Shown here: piece after piece, positions 1-9,901 of the stretch
Position numbering within the stretch: position 1 is the first letter of the stretch
Layout: each line of letters opens with the position of its first letter
NCBI RefSeq assembly: GCF_024139115.2
Contig: NW_026943277.1
Span: 744,001 to 808,000, forward strand
Length of the DNA stretch: 64,000 nt
Direction of reading: 5' to 3'
Source: Armigeres subalbatus
Taxonomy: Eukaryota; Arthropoda; Insecta; Diptera; Culicidae
Translations under genes and position numbers: made by a program
Notes under the pieces: model-generated
Databases searched by the model: none
What the model was told of the DNA's origin: nothing
What the model saw: only the letters and a program-made list of their open reading frames with translations

Positions 1-4
1 ATGT

Positions 5-88
5 CCGTTATGCCAAATGACCATTATGACAAATGGCCTTTATGCCAAATGACCTTATGTCAAATGGCGTTATGCCAAATGACCCAGA
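5..88. repeat. ATGCCAAATGACC-type minisatellite
   Basis: Five to six degenerate copies of a roughly 16-17 bp unit around ATGCCAAATGACC stand head to tail at the left edge of the window. The run probably continues beyond the window. The short open frame across it is a by-product of the repeat. Confidence 0.8.
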
Positions 89-443
89 CCATATTTATCA
101 GATCAATCAAGGCTTTTACCAATGTCCTCATGGTCGGTATTCACCCGATCTGGTTTTATAAGCATATACGCATCATGCAAATCCAATTTTCTTGAATTCG
201 GGATGCTCAAGGTACTCCAAGACGATCTGGAGTTCAGCCCACGGTATCTATTAGATCATTCAAGGTTTTTGCAATGTTCTCATCGTCGGTATTTACCCAA
301 TATGGTTCAATAAGCAAATACGCGTCATGCATACTCTATTTTCTAGAATACGAGATGCTCATGGTACTCCTAAACGTTCTGGAGTTCAGCTAACGGTATC
401 TTCCGGATTAATCAAGACTTTTACAATTTCCTCATCGTCGTTA

Positions 444-1075
444 AAGCATAGCATAGCATATGTGATTGTACAAATCGTGGGTGGCTATACAATGCTCAAT
501 TGAGCAATCTACTGTATATTGCCGCAAATTGGTACTTGGGATTAGTACCTTTTCCTATACAGTAGCAGTTGTATACCTGGCCACGTCCTTACAATCACGG
601 AAGGAAGGGAAGGAATGTTAGTTCAACATCTACTAGTGAAGATGCAGGGAACCCATACTACCTTCATAGATGTCTCGGGAAGGAAAATTTGTGTTAGTGG
701 GAAAGGTGAATAATAGGGAGCTCTATTCGACAATATAGAGCGTTTGTCAATAACAGTATATAATAAAATATATTCATCAATTTACTTACGAACCGTCCTA
801 AGGAAAAACAAAACAAAACACAAAATTTCGGCAAATCGCGCGATTGTTCTGCCGTCCGAAACAAGAGCCAACACGCACTGAACTAATTAACTTTATTACC
901 GGCCGCGCAATGCAGAACACAATATTTCGGCAAATCGCGCGATCGTTCTACCGTCCTAAACAAGAGCCAACTCGCACTGAACTAATTAACTTTATTACCG
1001 GCCGCGCAATGCAAAACACAAAATTTCAGGAAATCGCGCGATCGTTCTGCCGTCCGAAACAAGAGCCAACACGCA
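444..1075. mobile_element. 632-bp insertion with 22-bp direct repeats
   Basis: The same 22 bases occur at 422-443 and 1076-1097, each containing CCTCATCGTCGTTA, on either side of a segment foreign to the surrounding array. This looks like a long target-site duplication, as made by target-primed reverse transcription. The segment starts near AGCATAGCATAGC and carries the 99-bp tandem repeat at its right end. It has no obvious inverted ends and no poly(A). The part at 575-630 resembles DNA near 54700. Family not recognised. Confidence 0.55.
818..1075 (+). repeat. 99-bp tandem repeat that keeps an open frame
   Basis: Units start at CCGTCC in positions 852, 951 and 1050, exactly 99 bp apart, with a partial unit before the first. 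Because 99 is divisible by three, a frame stays open through the copies (844-1200) and would encode a 33-residue repeat beginning CRPKQEPTRTELINF. Copies differ at only a few positions, so the amplification is fairly recent. There is no evidence that it is translated. Confidence 0.75.
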
Positions 1076-1327
1076 TACAATTTCCTCATCGTCGTTATAC
1101 CCCTAAAATTCTCTCGAGTTTAGTTCACAGTATCTTCCAGATCAATCAAGACTTTCGCAATATCCTCTATCAATATTTACCCGGTGTAATAAGCATATGA
1201 TCCAAATTTCCATGAACATGAGATCCAATGTCCAAGTTGCTCCAAAATAATCTTGAGTCAAGATGCACAATGACAATAAGGTTAACCTGCGATTTGTTCT
1301 GCGTACACGGACTTAGATGATCAAGTA

Positions 1328-1521
1328 CAGTCAAACCTCCATAAGTCAATTTTCTATTCCTTGACATCGACTCATGGAAGCAAATTATGCCATATTAAAA
1401 CACATTTTCTGGGTTACTGTGATAGTCCCTTCAAACAGCTCTCCAAGGATTTTCTCTTCCTCATCTCGATTTTTCCATGAGTCGATGATCCCTTCAGTAT
1501 CGACTAATGGAGGTTTGAGTG
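1328..1521. mobile_element. 194-bp TA-flanked MITE, copy 1
   Basis: Terminal inverted repeats of about 50 bp (left CAGTCAAACCTCCATAAGTC, right complement CACTCAAACCTCCATTAGTC) are flanked by TA at 1326-1327 and 1522-1523. TA duplication and CAGT-type ends are typical of Tc1/mariner/pogo-mobilised MITEs; the subfamily is not established. The open frame at 1374-1559 lies inside it and is not a gene. Confidence 0.85.
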
Positions 1522-1529
1522 TAGATCAA

Positions 1530-2205
1530 TCGTTACGGGTTTTCAGGACGTTTTGTTGAACATAAAAGGTTTGTAGTAGCTTTTATGAATAATGATTGAA
1601 GTCGTATTAACTCAATGAACCTTCTGGGATATCATATCATACACCATTCATTAGTTGGTCCACAGACCAACCACATGATCCGAGCTCTAAAAAGTGGCTA
1701 TAATGCAGCCGATCCTCTATGAGCCGCTAATGGAAGGACCATTGACTCAAGCATACATCGAGATGTGGAATAGAAGTTCCTTGGAAAATTGTTCGGAAGA
1801 GCCATCAGAGTAACCGAGAAAATATTCTTAGTATGGTAATTTTCAGCTAGTCGATATCGAGCCGAAGAACATCGAATCATGGAGGGCCTATTGTAGCTTG
1901 TGAAAATAATGAATAAAATCGTATCGACTCAATGAACCTGCTGTGATGTTTTGCGCTAAACAGATACATCGTTCAGGACTTCATTAATCGGGTAGATAGC
2001 ACGTTCTGAACTCCATGTCGGTTTGAAGAATAATAAAGACCTGTAGTAGCTAGTAATTGACCTGGTGGGATAATTAGCAATGCACTGATACATCAGTTCA
2101 GGACTTGGTTGATCGCGTTGAAAGCATGCTTTGAACTCTATGGCGTTTTGGAGAACCAAAAAGGCCTGTAGTAGTTTGTAAAAGTAATGAGTGAAATCTT
2201 ACAGG
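1530..2205. repeat. Degenerate dispersed/tandem repeat (GTATCGACTCAATGAACCT type)
   Basis: Segments with AATGAACCTGCTG, TTCAGGACTT and GCCTGTAGTAG motifs recur about every 150-300 bp here. A further copy lies at 23330-23610. The array is interrupted by a second copy of the 1328-1521 MITE. No coding potential. Confidence 0.6.
1706..1893. mobile_element. TA-flanked MITE, diverged inverted copy 2
   Basis: Read on the minus strand this aligns over its whole length with the MITE at 1328-1521, including both ends; TA follows at 1894-1895. The antisense frame in this copy and the sense frame in copy 1 encode similar peptides (FSVTLMALPNNFPRNF against FWVTVIVPSNSSPRIF), which shows the homology but is not evidence of translation. 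The copy is older than copy 1, with the left TA mutated. Confidence 0.75.
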
Positions 2206-2233
2206 CAGAGAGGGGAGGGCTCACGAATTACCA

Positions 2234-2433
2234 CACGCAAAAAAATGCGTTCCCGAATTCGTGAACCAGCAAAAATACACCGTGATTTAATTCATGGATT
2301 CGGGAACACCCGTCACGTTTTCCAGAACGTTCCAGAAAACGTGACTGTATTCCCGAATCCGTGACTGTTGTTCACGAAAAAATACACCGTGAACTCGTTA
2401 GTTCACGAATTCATGAACGCTTTTTTTTGCGTG
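2234..2433. mobile_element. 200-bp fold-back MITE (CACGCAAAAAAA ends)
   Basis: Left end CACGCAAAAAAATGCGTTC mirrors right complement CACGCAAAAAAAAGCGTTC over about 33 bp, and the middle holds another palindrome around CCAGAACGTTCCAGAAAACG. It interrupts a repeat unit that resumes on the right (see 2434-2835). A CA duplication fits the flanks (2232-2233 and 2434-2435). Confidence 0.75.
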
Positions 2434-2835
2434 CAATGAAATATTTCTTGCCTATTATATCCACCACATGCCAAATTTGGTTACATTTGCTTGATCAGTT
2501 TCCGAATTATGCAGACATTTATGTTTCATTCATATTAGAGCCCCCCCTTCCAGAAGGGAGAGGGATCACAAATCACCACAAAAACATTTCTTGACTTCAA
2601 AAACCTTAACATGCCAACTTTGGTTGCATTTGCTCGATTAGTCCTCGAGTTATGCCGTTTTTTTTTTAAATTTATGTGGAAGCCCTCCATTCAGAAGGGG
2701 GAGGGGTCTCCAAGCATCATAAGAACCTTCTCGACTCCAAAAACTTCTGCATACTAGTTTTCACGCCGAAAGGTTCAGTAGTTTCAGAGTCAGACAGACA
2801 GACAGAAATCCATTTGTATGTATATAATATATGAG
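2434..2835. repeat. Dispersed repeat with AGCCCCCCCTTCCAGAAGGG motif
   Basis: Two diverged modules each hold a GAGCCC...CTTCCAGAAGGGGGAGGGG stretch, a GCATTTGCTCGATTAGT-like stretch and a CTTCTCGACTCCAAAAAC-like stretch, ending in GTCAGACAGACAGACAG and an AT-rich tail. The same family recurs at 61520-61860. It is dispersed in mosquito genomes; the class is not established here. Confidence 0.6.
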
Positions 2836-3160
2836 ATTATTTTATCCCATATTCCCCTAAAATAAACATACTCTCCAGATAAAATAACACTGCGCTTACC
2901 CAACAATATTCTAATCATTCAGATTCAATCAGAAATATGCCTTAAACTGCTTATTACGGCTGCATTCCGTTCATAATACCAAAGTTCTGGGGGAAGTTGG
3001 GGGAAAACGTCCAAAAAGTCCTATTAGGAATGGCGTGCCGTATCCGAAATTACTCCCACTCGATTCCTGGGAAAATTTTGTTTAGGAAAAGTTCTTGGTC
3101 ACAAATTTCATTCAGCGGCCCTATAAGTTATTGAATTTGGCCCGAAACATGCAACATTTT
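2836..3160. other. No recognisable feature
   Basis: AT-rich sequence without long frames, inverted repeats or known motifs. Confidence 0.5.
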
Positions 3161-3164
3161 CCCC

Positions 3165-3296
3165 ATTGTGGCAATGGCAGGCATAGAAAAGCTTACAATT
3201 AATAACTGAGGAAATGCTAATAGAATACTATGTTGAAAAGCTGGCCAAGTTCCAATTGGAATGTAGAGCCATTGCAGAAGAAGAAGAAGAAGATAG
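3165..3296 (+). mobile_element. Feilai-type SINE, 3' fragment
   Basis: The 3' body AATAACTGAGGAAATGCTAA through GGAATGTAGAGCC is followed by a GAA-rich tail. It matches the 3' half of the full copy at 25879-26156. The tRNA-like promoter half is missing, so this is 5'-truncated. Confidence 0.8.
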
Positions 3297-3384
3297 TTAC
3301 TTCGGAGAAAAAAGTGCTAACTTTAAATTAATGACCATATTGCTGCATAATATTAACTGGAAAAAATAATATGAGTGAAATTCG

Positions 3385-4385
3385 CAACTAGGCCCACAAC
3401 CGGATACACTCCCCTACATATATTAGACGGGAGGTGTTATTCAATATCCGGGTCGTAGCTGGTGTGAGGCAAGGATGTATTCTATCACCGTTACTGTTCC
3501 TCATCGTAATCGACGAGATTCTGGTAGATGCGATTGACCGTGAACCAAACCGCGGGCTGTTATGGCAGCCTATAACCATGGAGCACCTGAACGACTTCGA
3601 ATTGGCTGATGACGTTGCACTCCTCGCGCAACGGCGCTCTGATATGCAGAGTAAGCTCAACGACCTTGCCGAGCGCTCCTCTTCGGCAGGTTTAGTCATC
3701 AACGTCAACAAAACCAAATCGTTGGATGTAAACTCGGTGACTCCTTCCAGTTTCACAATAGCCGGGCAACCAGTGGAGAATGTTGAAAGCTTCCAATATC
3801 TTGGTAGCCAAATGGCGTCAGACGGCGGTACCAAGATCAACATAGGCGCACGGATCAAGAAAGCAAGGGCTGCCTTTGCGAGTTTGAGAAATATCTGGAA
3901 AAACAGGCAGATAAGTAAACGCACCAAAATACGAATTTTCAACTCTAACGTGAAATCTGTGCTGTTATAGTGAAACATGGTGTGTATCAACGGCTGCAGG
4001 TGTTCATCAACAGATGCCTGCGGAATATAATTCGGGCCTGGTGGCCTCACAACTGGATCTCAAACAACGAGCTCCATCGTCGTTGTCACCAGAGGCCGAT
4101 AGCAAAAGAAATTCGGGATCGAAAGAGGGGCTGGGTCGGCCACACTCTACGTAGGAGCGGAAACGAAATCTGTAAACAAGCATTAGACTGGAACCCAGCG
4201 GGACATCATAGCAGAGGCAGACCCAGAGGCTCATGGCGTCGAAGCCTCAATAAAGAAATAAAAAAAGTCGACCGAAATCTAACCTGGTTACAGGTTAAAG
4301 CGATAGCCGGGTAACGCTCAGGATGGAGATCTCTCAAGTCGGCCCTTTGCACCACCGGAGGTGTACAGGATCCATATGTAAGTAA
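3385..4385 (+). pseudogene. RTE-like LINE, 3' half of reverse transcriptase ORF
   Basis: This is the downstream part of a non-LTR retrotransposon ORF. Frame 3434-3970 shows the RT motif GVRQGCILSPLLF and the catalytic box in the form LADDVALL, followed by the thumb region. The frame ends at a stop at 3968-3970; the next residues (ETWCVST) lie in another frame, and the C-terminal part (LQVFINRCLRNIIRAWWPHN through RGRPRGSWRR) in a third, 3970-4314. Small deletions near 3970-3995 therefore break the protein. Endonuclease and the first RT motifs are absent. The upstream part of the same family occurs at 41385-42185 (-). RTE-like is my best guess from the C-terminal WxGHTLRR...GRPRGSWRR block. 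Confidence 0.85.
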
Positions 4386-4635
4386 GTCAGTTATTCAATA
4401 AAAAACGCGAAAGGCAAAAAAGTAATTTGATGTAAACCGCTCCTAATACTAAGGTACTAATGCGTATTGAAAACGCTAGAGATCAATAGAATTTAATCAA
4501 AATGTGTTTATCGAAGAAATAGTGTTTGAAAAAAATATTAATTAGGTATTTCATCAAACTTCCTTTAATTTTGTTTTTAAATTATTCAATGGACTTGTTA
4601 GGCGTAAGTAACAAATATCTAGATATATGTAAGTA

Positions 4636-4736
4636 CACTGGAGTCGCTTTCCGCGACTTTCTTTATGCGGATTTTGGTATTTAAGCGGTTTTGATTCACG
4701 CGCAACGTACCCCCCGCGTAAAAACCAACTTCCGTG
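4636..4736. mobile_element. ~100-bp TA-flanked MITE (ACGCGG repeats)
   Basis: Left end CACTGGAGTCGC and right complement CACGGAAGTTGG face each other, with TTTATGCGGATTTTGG and CCCCGCGTAAAAACC inside. TA precedes the left end and a mutated CA follows the right. A related fragment lies at 19141-19204. Confidence 0.55.
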
Positions 4737-4739
4737 CAC

Positions 4740-6380
4740 CACAAATCTAAAACTGGAAATTAATTCCTTTTTATACATGGTAAAATTATTCCTAATTCAA
4801 ATTGAAACTCTCACTGTTGTTTGCGGTCAGTCAGTTCAGCCAGTTAATAAAAGCGAGAGCTGCGCTTTGCGATATATTTTTGAAATACAATTATGGAGTT
4901 TATCGAAGTAGTTATCCAATGATTCAGATGTCGCGATATCCTAACGTTCTTAACGTTAGGATCTCATTCTGAAAAAAAATAATGCAGTGGCTGATTTCTA
5001 CATACATTTTTTTTACTATAGTTTTGTACACAAAATCTACATTCCCACGGAATAGTAGTCCGAAGCACCTTCTTCCGCCGCTATTATATTTACAAGGAAA
5101 TCACCTGACCGAAAAAACTCATGTTTCACATGAGAAACATACAGGATCCGATACGATCTTAATAGAAAGTTTACCAATCTCCTTGGTATAATATAACTTA
5201 AGATGTTTTCTACCATTCAAATTTGTAGGGGTCGACTTTGAGCTGCGTCTCGCGCGTCGATATCAATGCTGCTGAGAGCCGTGAATAGAATTCCATTACC
5301 ACATTTTCTCAGCAGACTTTCTAAGTACTCTCCTTCGTTATGCTCTAGTAAACATGTGCTTGATTATATTAGATTTGAGTCGACCTCTAAATTCCACCAA
5401 TCGCGGAATTGAACTACCGAACATGTGGTACATTTCCCAATAACTCTCTGTGGAGGAAACTTAACTATCATGTTTTCATTGGTCCAATTGAAATGCCGAA
5501 AACTTACGCCGAACATCATCCGCCCGACACTGGTAGAGGAAGTGTATGCTCACTGCGAGTCCGGAACGTTCTACCAGCAATACACATGTTTCGCTCGGTT
5601 GTAACAAATTAACCAGAAAGTAATTGCTTTCGGTCGGCTAAGAACCACCTTGATGTATGCCGTATGGGGAAATCTCAGAAACAATGCAGCGCCAACATTT
5701 CGACAGATCCTACAAAAGAAGCAAGCAGTAGTGGAAAAAAATACTCAGCCTAGCTTTGCAGCTCAGTAACAGACACAGATGCCGATGCCACTGAAAAGGC
5801 ATACGATGATGGATATTAAGCTCACGAGGTGGTATTTTATGCATAGAAGGAGATCGTCCATACACTGTTAATCCCTTGAAGATTTGAATAATAATCTACG
5901 TAGTTTCGGTCAATCGTATTTTAGTATTAATATAACATTCACATTTTTGACAGATCTGTCGTAACCTATAAAAGCCTATAAGTATTGCATCGATTGATCG
6001 TCGCCTGTTCTAGCAAAGTTGTGATCTGCGAACATGACTCGGCAAAAAAAAGATAAACATAACTATAAAATGTAAAAAATCAAAATGTGAACTTTTTAGT
6101 GTGTATGTATTTATATTTCAGTATTTTCAGCAGAATTTCCAAAGACTGGTACATCACACATAAGGTACATCCGGTTCGTCTCATCATAGATGCACAACAC
6201 TATGTTACCACCAAGATGAATATTTACTGTTTTGGTTGAAAATGCGCATTGGTCATCGCTAGATTTCCATCTTTTCTAGCAGTTCTCGGGCAATATTACG
6301 GTAGAAATGATAAGACTTTTTATTTTGAACTTTTATTTTGAGTCAAGTCAAGTACAAGCAGGCTACGAAGCAGGCTCATA
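4740..6380. other. Mostly featureless AT-rich stretch
   Basis: A perfect 11-bp stem with a 3-base loop (ATCCTAACGTT, 4938-4962) is present. At 5630-5750 the plus strand can be read as RTTLMYAVWGN followed by basic residues, resembling the C-terminus of LINE reverse transcriptases, but it is too short and broken to name. Frames at 4982-5191 and 5409-5612 are unrecognised and probably not genes. Confidence 0.4.
5967..6036 (+). promoter_or_regulatory. TATA-box-like element, weak candidate
   Basis: TATAAAAG at 5967-5974 is followed about 30 bases later by ATTGATCGTCG and then by an ATG (6034) that opens only 13 codons. There is no downstream splice donor or gene, so this may be chance or part of an LTR. 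Confidence 0.2.
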
Positions 6381-6384
6381 TGAA

Positions 6385-6625
6385 TAAAAACCCAGGATTG
6401 ATCCAAACAGCGAAGTGCAGTTTATCCATGTTTTTCTGTGAGCAAGTGCTCTCAAACAATATTTTATCCGGATAGAAAGACGGGTGATAAACTCGTGAGC
6501 GCCGGCATGCCGGATAATTTAATTTTGCACCTTCAAAAATGTAGATCCTCGACGGGATTTGAACCCAAAACAATTTTAAAATGTTTAGAGCGCCCACTAT
6601 AGCCATACCACCACACTAACTTATT
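6385..6625 (-). mobile_element. tRNA-like SINE or tRNA relic
   Basis: On the minus strand TGGCTATAGTGGG fits the RNA polymerase III A box and GGTTCAAATCC fits the B box, correctly ordered and about 45 bases apart, followed by CCGTCGAGGATC. Eukaryotic tRNA-derived SINEs have this architecture. No clean cloverleaf is visible. Confidence 0.5.
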
Positions 6626-6734
6626 GAAAGCAAACAGCTAAACTGTTGTAGTATTGAACCTACCTATTGACTCGACTTCGAAGTTTGGAACCGGGCAAAA
6701 CATTAGGGTGCAGGAAATTGAACCATATATTGAT

Positions 6735-6890
6735 AATATTTATTTATTTATGGAAATTTTGTATTTTTTCATGGAACATTTTTATTTCTTAATGGAAAAT
6801 TCTTCCTTTATAATTGAAATTTTTCCTTTGAAAAGTGCTAATTTATTTTTGTTTTGTGGAAAATTCTCAATTGGGTCCTAAAATGAAGAA
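6735..6890 (+). repeat. TTTATGGAAAATT-type dispersed repeat, copy a
   Basis: Variants of ATTTTTATGGAAAATTT are strung together with a conserved block (AAAAGTGCTAATTTATTTTT). The same block recurs at 22225-22450 (-) and 22950-23307 (+), and a relative lies at 7305-7440. The hydrophobic open frame here is a consequence of the AT-rich repeat. Confidence 0.65.
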
Positions 6891-7304
6891 CCGATATTCG
6901 ATTTTATTTCAGGGAACGATGAAGTTAATCATCCTGAACGCGTCAGTTTTTCTTTTGACACAAAAATTGAAAGGAACATTGTTAAATTTGAAATTTGAAA
7001 ATAGGTGGAAAATGCTTCCTCGACATTTTTTTGTCTTGTTTGACGTAAGGATTCAAACGCACTAGCAAAACACCGCAGGGCACTTGACTCAACCTTCGAC
7101 AGTTAATATATGGGCCTGACGTTTTGGGCTGATGGTTGATTCGTTCTGAAATGTTGCACAGGCCAATATTTATCTCAAAATGTATTAAACATAAAAATAT
7201 TATTTTTTTCTGATTTGGACTTTTACCAGATTTTTTATACTTCGGTTCAAGTATTCTTGCACTATCGTTTGCAACCATAAACGAGGTAGGGTTTTAGGAC
7301 CCAA

Positions 7305-7440
7305 TTGTTTTTGAGAATTTTGCATTATTTGTGGAAATTTCATATTGGTTTATTGTTCATACCCAGATTTCTTTATTGGCAACTTCCTTATTTTTTATGG
7401 AAAATTTGTAATTTTTCAGGGGGGGGTTTATTTTAGTCGC
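7305..7440 (+). repeat. TTTATGGAAAATT-type dispersed repeat, copy b
   Basis: GCATTATTTGTGGAAATTTC through CTTTATTGGCAACTTCC matches the 3' part of the copy at 22950-23307. Together with 6735-6890 it looks like one element split by about 400 bp of other DNA. Confidence 0.55.
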
Positions 7441-7525
7441 CGATAGATGGTTTCATAAGTTCGGCCGGCGGTGCAAATGAATTAGACCAATCCTAGGCGA
7501 AAAGTGATGCCTCGTGAATTATTTT

Positions 7526-7765
7526 GACGTAGGACCAGTCTTCCCAACGAACATCAAACCCGCTCGGTACAAGAGTACGCGTACTCTTTTTGAACTCTCT
7601 TCTTCCGTTCGAACCGCAACGCACGATGATGTACTCAAACCCGAACTTGCGTTCGAGTTCATTTTCAAACCCAAGTTCAAACTTCGGTACGGTAAGGGTA
7701 CAGTACAGCTGACGTGTTGTGTTTCACACTTATGTTCGTTTATTCCGAACGGTATACACGGGAGG
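7526..7765. repeat. GTCTTCCCAACGAAC arm, left
   Basis: Starting with GGACCAGTCTTCCCAACGAA, this block is rich in GTTCGAAC, GGTAC and GAACTTG words. A block ending in the complement of the same start, with similar words and a shared GGTATACA near CGAAC, lies at 13970-14232, inverted and on the far side of the jockey-type LINE. The two may be ends of one older element, or two copies of a repeat. Confidence 0.35.
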
Positions 7766-7859
7766 TGCAACATTTGTCATCGCAAATACGAACAGTTTAG
7801 GTGCAACTTTTTGACTGCCAACACATGTTTTCGATGGAGTTGGTGATGCCGTCAATCAA

Positions 7860-9110
7860 ATAGCAAGTAAATATTATTGAGATTTATGCAAGGATTTATA
7901 TTATATTTTTATATCTACTTTATATTGCACAAATTATTACACCAATTTTGTAATTTAATTTTGCAAATTGAAAACGTAAAACATGGTTAGGCATAAGGTT
8001 TTGTTTATTGTTAATAATGTATGTAAGTGTAGAAAAATAAAAATAAAACAAATGGTTCTTGTAGGATTTGATTAATTGTGATTGCTAGAAATTTATGGAA
8101 TCTAGCCGTGGAAAAGTTACTGGATTCCAATCATATTATATGTTTATATTTATTTAAAACTTACTAAAAATGAAGATTATTTCAATTACCGCCATCGACA
8201 TTACTGACAGCCAAGAGGTCGATAACAAAATCGTTCGAAAAGGACTTTCATAATTAATTAATTTTCTTGCACTAAACACATTCTAAGCTGTTGAAACAGT
8301 GACCAATTCTCAACCCTATTCTCACCCCTCGATAACTGTATCAAAATGATCGTAAAATTTGAGTTTTATCCAAAAATAATGAGTTTGTAGACTTCAACAT
8401 AAATAATTTATTAATTTATTATTACATTTATAGATGGTTAAATTAAAAAAAAATAGCACGTTGCAGGATTTACTTCAAAGTCGGTCTCTGGAAACTTGAC
8501 ATTTTTTCTTTTACTCCAGTTATTTCATATAAATAGTATAGAACATAATTACACAATACATTTATATTAATAGTAGAAAAATTCAGATATGTGAATGATC
8601 CAAGTTTTGAATTGAAGTCCACCTTATATCTTTGCTTAAAAAATGATATGATGCGTAAAACTGATTGAAGTTAAAACCAAGAACACTGTTCTTGACCGCA
8701 TATGTGCAAATTTAAATTATTTTTCGATTTCAACATAGTTATGTAAATCGACTATTAATTTGAGATCTATTTCAGAATTTCACAGTGAAAAACTGTTAGA
8801 TTATGTCAATATTTGTTGGAAAAAGTTAAAATATACTAACTAATTGTTAGGTAATATGACTGACTGCAAGGTAATATTGAATATAGAAAGATTTTTCTAT
8901 GAAGATTTAACATGTATTGAAATTTGATCTCCCTTTTTTAATGTCTACCTACTTTTGTTGATTTTGATATATTTAATCGTTTATTTTAACCACTGATAAT
9001 TGTAATAATCCATAAATATTATAACAAATTGTACATTTATAGAAAGGTCTTAGATAAAGAATCTTTGCAGCTTTTGATTGTACTTCAACAACATTGATAC
9101 AAATTATCAA
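7860..9110. other. AT-rich, no recognisable feature
   Basis: About 1.25 kb of very AT-rich DNA with no long frames, no clear inverted repeats and no LINE or SINE motifs. Confidence 0.6.
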
Positions 9111-9400
9111 ATACTAGTCGACCCGGCAGACATTGTCCTGCATAGTAGACGATAAAGCGCGTTGTGAACTGCCCATGCGAAGATTCCAAACAAATCATAA
9201 TTTTAATTTTTCACTATTTACTAAACTTTTCACGTAATTTTCGCATGAGGAAATATCATATAAACCCGTCGGAAACGATAACCAACATACTTGCTGAAGG
9301 AATGAAGAAAATCCATCCAGCCGTTTTCGAGTTATGCGGATACAAACACAGTCCATTTCATTTTTATTATATAGAAGATAATTTTAATGAGGCATAGATA
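9110..9400 (+). repeat. Dispersed repeat (GTCGACCCGGCAGAC start)
   Basis: Begins with AGTCGACCCGGCAGACATTG and ends with CCGTTTTCGAGTTATGCGGA, then an AT-rich tail with TATATAGAAG. Such units are common in insect genomes; class not determined. The frame at 9164-9397 is internal to it and shows no known domain. Confidence 0.5.
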
Positions 9401-9459
9401 TCAGCAGATAATAAAACACACAAGTATTGTTACCACGCGGTGCCTACCCGCTTCAGGCA

Positions 9460-9583
9460 AAGTGTAAATTTTTCTACACCGGTGGCAAAATAAAGCAAGA
9501 ATGAAACTGCACCGTTTTTAAAAACGAACGATTCCAGTGCAAGTTTACCTACACCGGTGCGAATAAACGAAAACGACATTATT
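9460..9583. mobile_element. Partial MITE related to 24328-24506
   Basis: The right end GAAAACGACA followed by TTA, and two TACACCGGTG blocks, match the TTA-flanked MITE at 24328-24506. The left terminus is missing or mutated. Confidence 0.45.
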
Positions 9584-9630
9584 CTTTTTTATTCTCTGCT
9601 GAAAAAAAAAATAAAATAAAAATTTCTTTC

Positions 9631-9643
9631 GACATATAAAAAG
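9631..9643. repeat. 13-bp target-site duplication, left
   Basis: GACATATAAAAAG, repeated at 13903-13915, marks the 3' side of the jockey-type LINE insertion. Confidence 0.9.
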
Positions 9644-9901
9644 TAGTAGTAGTAGTAGTAAAATTCTTCTTTATTTAAATCATTTTTTGTTCTACAATCA
9701 TTTTATACATGTACAGTGATCGGCCGGCATGGCCCTCCAACTTCAATTTCAATTATTGTTATTATTATTATTATTATGCTATTACTTAATTTTTAAAATA
9801 TAATGTATCATGACGGCCTTTAGGAGGCGCTGGTGTGTTTTTTAAAATTTGATAACCTAACTACTATGTACACTAATATTTACAATAAAAAATTTGATAA
9901 C

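Larger units (their letters stand above)
89..1258. repeat. Degenerate ~153-bp tandem repeat, interrupted
   Basis: A unit of about 153 bp recurs, marked by GATCAATCAAG-like cores near 101, 254, 406 and 1140 and by CCTCATCGTCG-like cores. The array is split by an unrelated insertion at 444-1075, after which the last unit resumes with about 70 bp missing. No coding signal is convincing; the small frames are repeat shadows. Confidence 0.7.

Noticed and set aside
3388..4050. 220-codon minus-strand frame
   Set aside because: Antisense to the LINE reverse transcriptase at 3385-4385, with no motif of its own.
5967..6075. TATA box with a 13-codon frame as a gene start
   Set aside because: No splice donor, no continuing frame and no downstream exon; kept only as a weak regulatory candidate.
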